Below are positions 63,450-64,000 of a stretch of DNA of 64,000 bases, in pieces (within the stretch, counting starts at the first letter, position 1; every line of letters starts with the position of its first letter). Origin of the DNA: Candidatus Berkelbacteria bacterium RIFCSPLOWO2_01_FULL_50_28 (lineage in GTDB: Bacteria; Patescibacteria; UBA1384; 2-12-FULL-50-11); NCBI GenBank assembly GCA_001774395.1, contig MEZX01000002.1, positions 401,000 to 464,999 on the forward strand. The letters run 5' to 3'. The notes under the pieces are model-generated. The model was given only the letters and a program-made list of their open reading frames with translations, did no database searches and was not told the DNA's origin. A program made the position numbers and the translations under genes.

Positions 63450-63617
63450 ATGGGAACGCATTATGTTTGCCGCGGTGAATGCAAAGCGGTTTCAGATGAA
63501 GAGGGGAGCTGCAGCAGTGATAGCTGCTCGATGCACGGTCAGAAGCTAGAGATCTGTCCTTGCACAGATGGCTCGCACAGTACTAGTCCGATGGAGATGG
63601 GCGCTGATGAAGCATAA
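63450..63617 (+). CDS. Small Cys-rich, probably metal-binding protein
   Basis: 55 residues with seven Cys and three His: YVCRGECK, GSCSSDSCSMHG, and ICPCTDGSH. The strong ribosome site AAGGAGGTG lies 6 bases before the ATG. The pattern suggests one or two zinc (or other metal) sites. It overlaps the next gene by 11 bases, so the two are probably co-expressed. No named family recalled. Confidence 0.7.
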   Translation: MGTHYVCRGECKAVSDEEGSCSSDSCSMHGQKLEICPCTDGSHSTSPMEMGADEA

Positions 63618-63843
63618 CGCCGTCAATGTTGTTGGCTGGTTAGGGGTGATTGCGATTGTCCTGGCTTACGGGCTCAATATTGCAGGAGTTGTCGCGGTTA
63701 GTTCCTACGTCTACCTGCTGCTAAATGGGCTCGGTGCAGTTGCTTTGATTTGGGAATCATCAACCAAAAAAGACTGGCAGTTGGTGGTGCTTAATATAGT
63801 TTGGGCTCTTATTGCCATTTACGGTGTGCTAAGTGCCCTCTAA
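63607..63843 (+). CDS. CBU_0592-like small membrane protein
   Basis: 78 residues with three transmembrane helices (about 5-25, 29-47, 55-75). WLGVIAIVLAYGLNIAG and SSYVYLLLNGLGAVALI resemble the CBU_0592 domain, a small membrane domain of unknown function. Start at 63607 inside the end of the Cys-rich gene. Confidence 0.68.
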   Translation: MKHNAVNVVGWLGVIAIVLAYGLNIAGVVAVSSYVYLLLNGLGAVALIWESSTKKDWQLVVLNIVWALIAIYGVLSAL

Positions 63844-63860
63844 CTGGTAGAATAACCAAA

Positions 63861-64000
63861 ATGAGCAAGTTGCAGACTGTTGTCTTTTTAGTGCGCCACG
63901 GCGAGACCGACCATTTTTATAGTGTTGATGAGAGTATAGATAAGCAACGGCAGCTAACCGGTCGTGGCCGAGCTCAAGCCACGGTAGTGGGTAAGTATCT
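63861..64000 (+). CDS. Histidine phosphatase family protein, 3' end outside the window
   Basis: 46 codons visible: MSKLQTVVFLVRHGETDHFY contains the catalytic RHGE, and RQLTGRGRAQATVVGKYL is the typical following helix. Same superfamily as the gene at 23842. Truncated by the window edge. Confidence 0.85.
   Translation, partial: MSKLQTVVFLVRHGETDHFYSVDESIDKQRQLTGRGRAQATVVGKY

Noticed and set aside
1..64000. Alternative genetic code with UGA as Gly
   Set aside because: TGA ends several intact genes (ftsW, rplU, ybaB) and release factor 2 is present.

Overview
The window looks like a chromosome segment of a Patescibacteria (Candidate Phyla Radiation) bacterium. The evidence is minimal-length versions of core genes, a DNA polymerase III delta'-like protein without an ATP-binding loop, many small zinc-ribbon proteins, a single-membrane peptidoglycan gene set, a large type IV pilus locus with a laminin-G pilin, and a loose stem-peptide and precursor metabolism. 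UGA is used as a stop codon and a release factor 2 gene is present, so this is not one of the lineages that recode UGA. The exact class cannot be fixed from sequence alone.

Layout. 1-8.2 kb: a cell-wall and division run (ftsW, murG, murC, murB, ftsQ) continuing with overlapping starts into recJ and radA. 8.2-17.2 kb: a bifunctional penicillin-binding protein, tyrS, a lone prepilin, argS, a phosphatase-like membrane protein, tRNA-Pro and a site-2-type protease. 17.2-20.6 kb: rpmB, a zinc ribbon, a delta'-like clamp-loader subunit, a TPR protein, then a tRNA cluster (Thr, Tyr, Thr) interrupted by an insertion carrying a LAGLIDADG-like gene, and rpmG. 20.7-27.5 kb: accessory metabolism (a double-domain ThyX-like protein, a P-loop kinase, dCMP deaminase, tRNA-Trp, HEPN-like protein, phosphatase, peptidase E, two acetyltransferases, UbiA-like protein, deoxyribosyltransferase).

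27.7-40 kb is the type IV pilus locus in one direction: pilN, pilO, a small membrane protein, pilB, pilT, pilC, a laminin-G pilin, the probable major pilin, pilD and four minor pilins. It is followed by rnhA and rodA. 41.6-48.3 kb: rplU, secE, nusG, rplK, then dprA, topA and recR. With pili at hand, dprA and recR suggest DNA uptake and processing. 48.4-55.2 kb is an accessory stretch: an atypical B12-binding/radical SAM protein, cysS, a strongly promoted hairpin RNA candidate, two secreted proteins, a Ser/Ala-rich LPXTG protein, and an HTH regulator with its own operator-like palindrome. 55.2-60.8 kb: prfB, ybaB, pth, rplA, a TlpA-like protein and rplJ-rplL behind a recognisable L10 leader. 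60.8-64 kb: Nudix, an unknown Cys-rich protein, pyrB, a candidate minus-strand RNA, a small Cys-rich protein, a membrane protein and the start of a second phosphatase.

Two features recur. Many genes have a sigma-70-type promoter whose -10 box lies only 6-10 bases before the start codon, implying leaderless or near-leaderless mRNAs, while pilins and accessory genes use strong Shine-Dalgarno sites. Several short repeat families occupy the spacers: a TTATTTGG-type AT-rich word repeat, a GAAAACTGAAAATTG repeat, a CCCTTCGACTACGCTCAGGG palindrome around rplJ-rplL, and a 64-bp tandem repeat ahead of rplU. The most surprising single observation is a second, synonymously diverged 3' end of ftsW between ftsW and murG.
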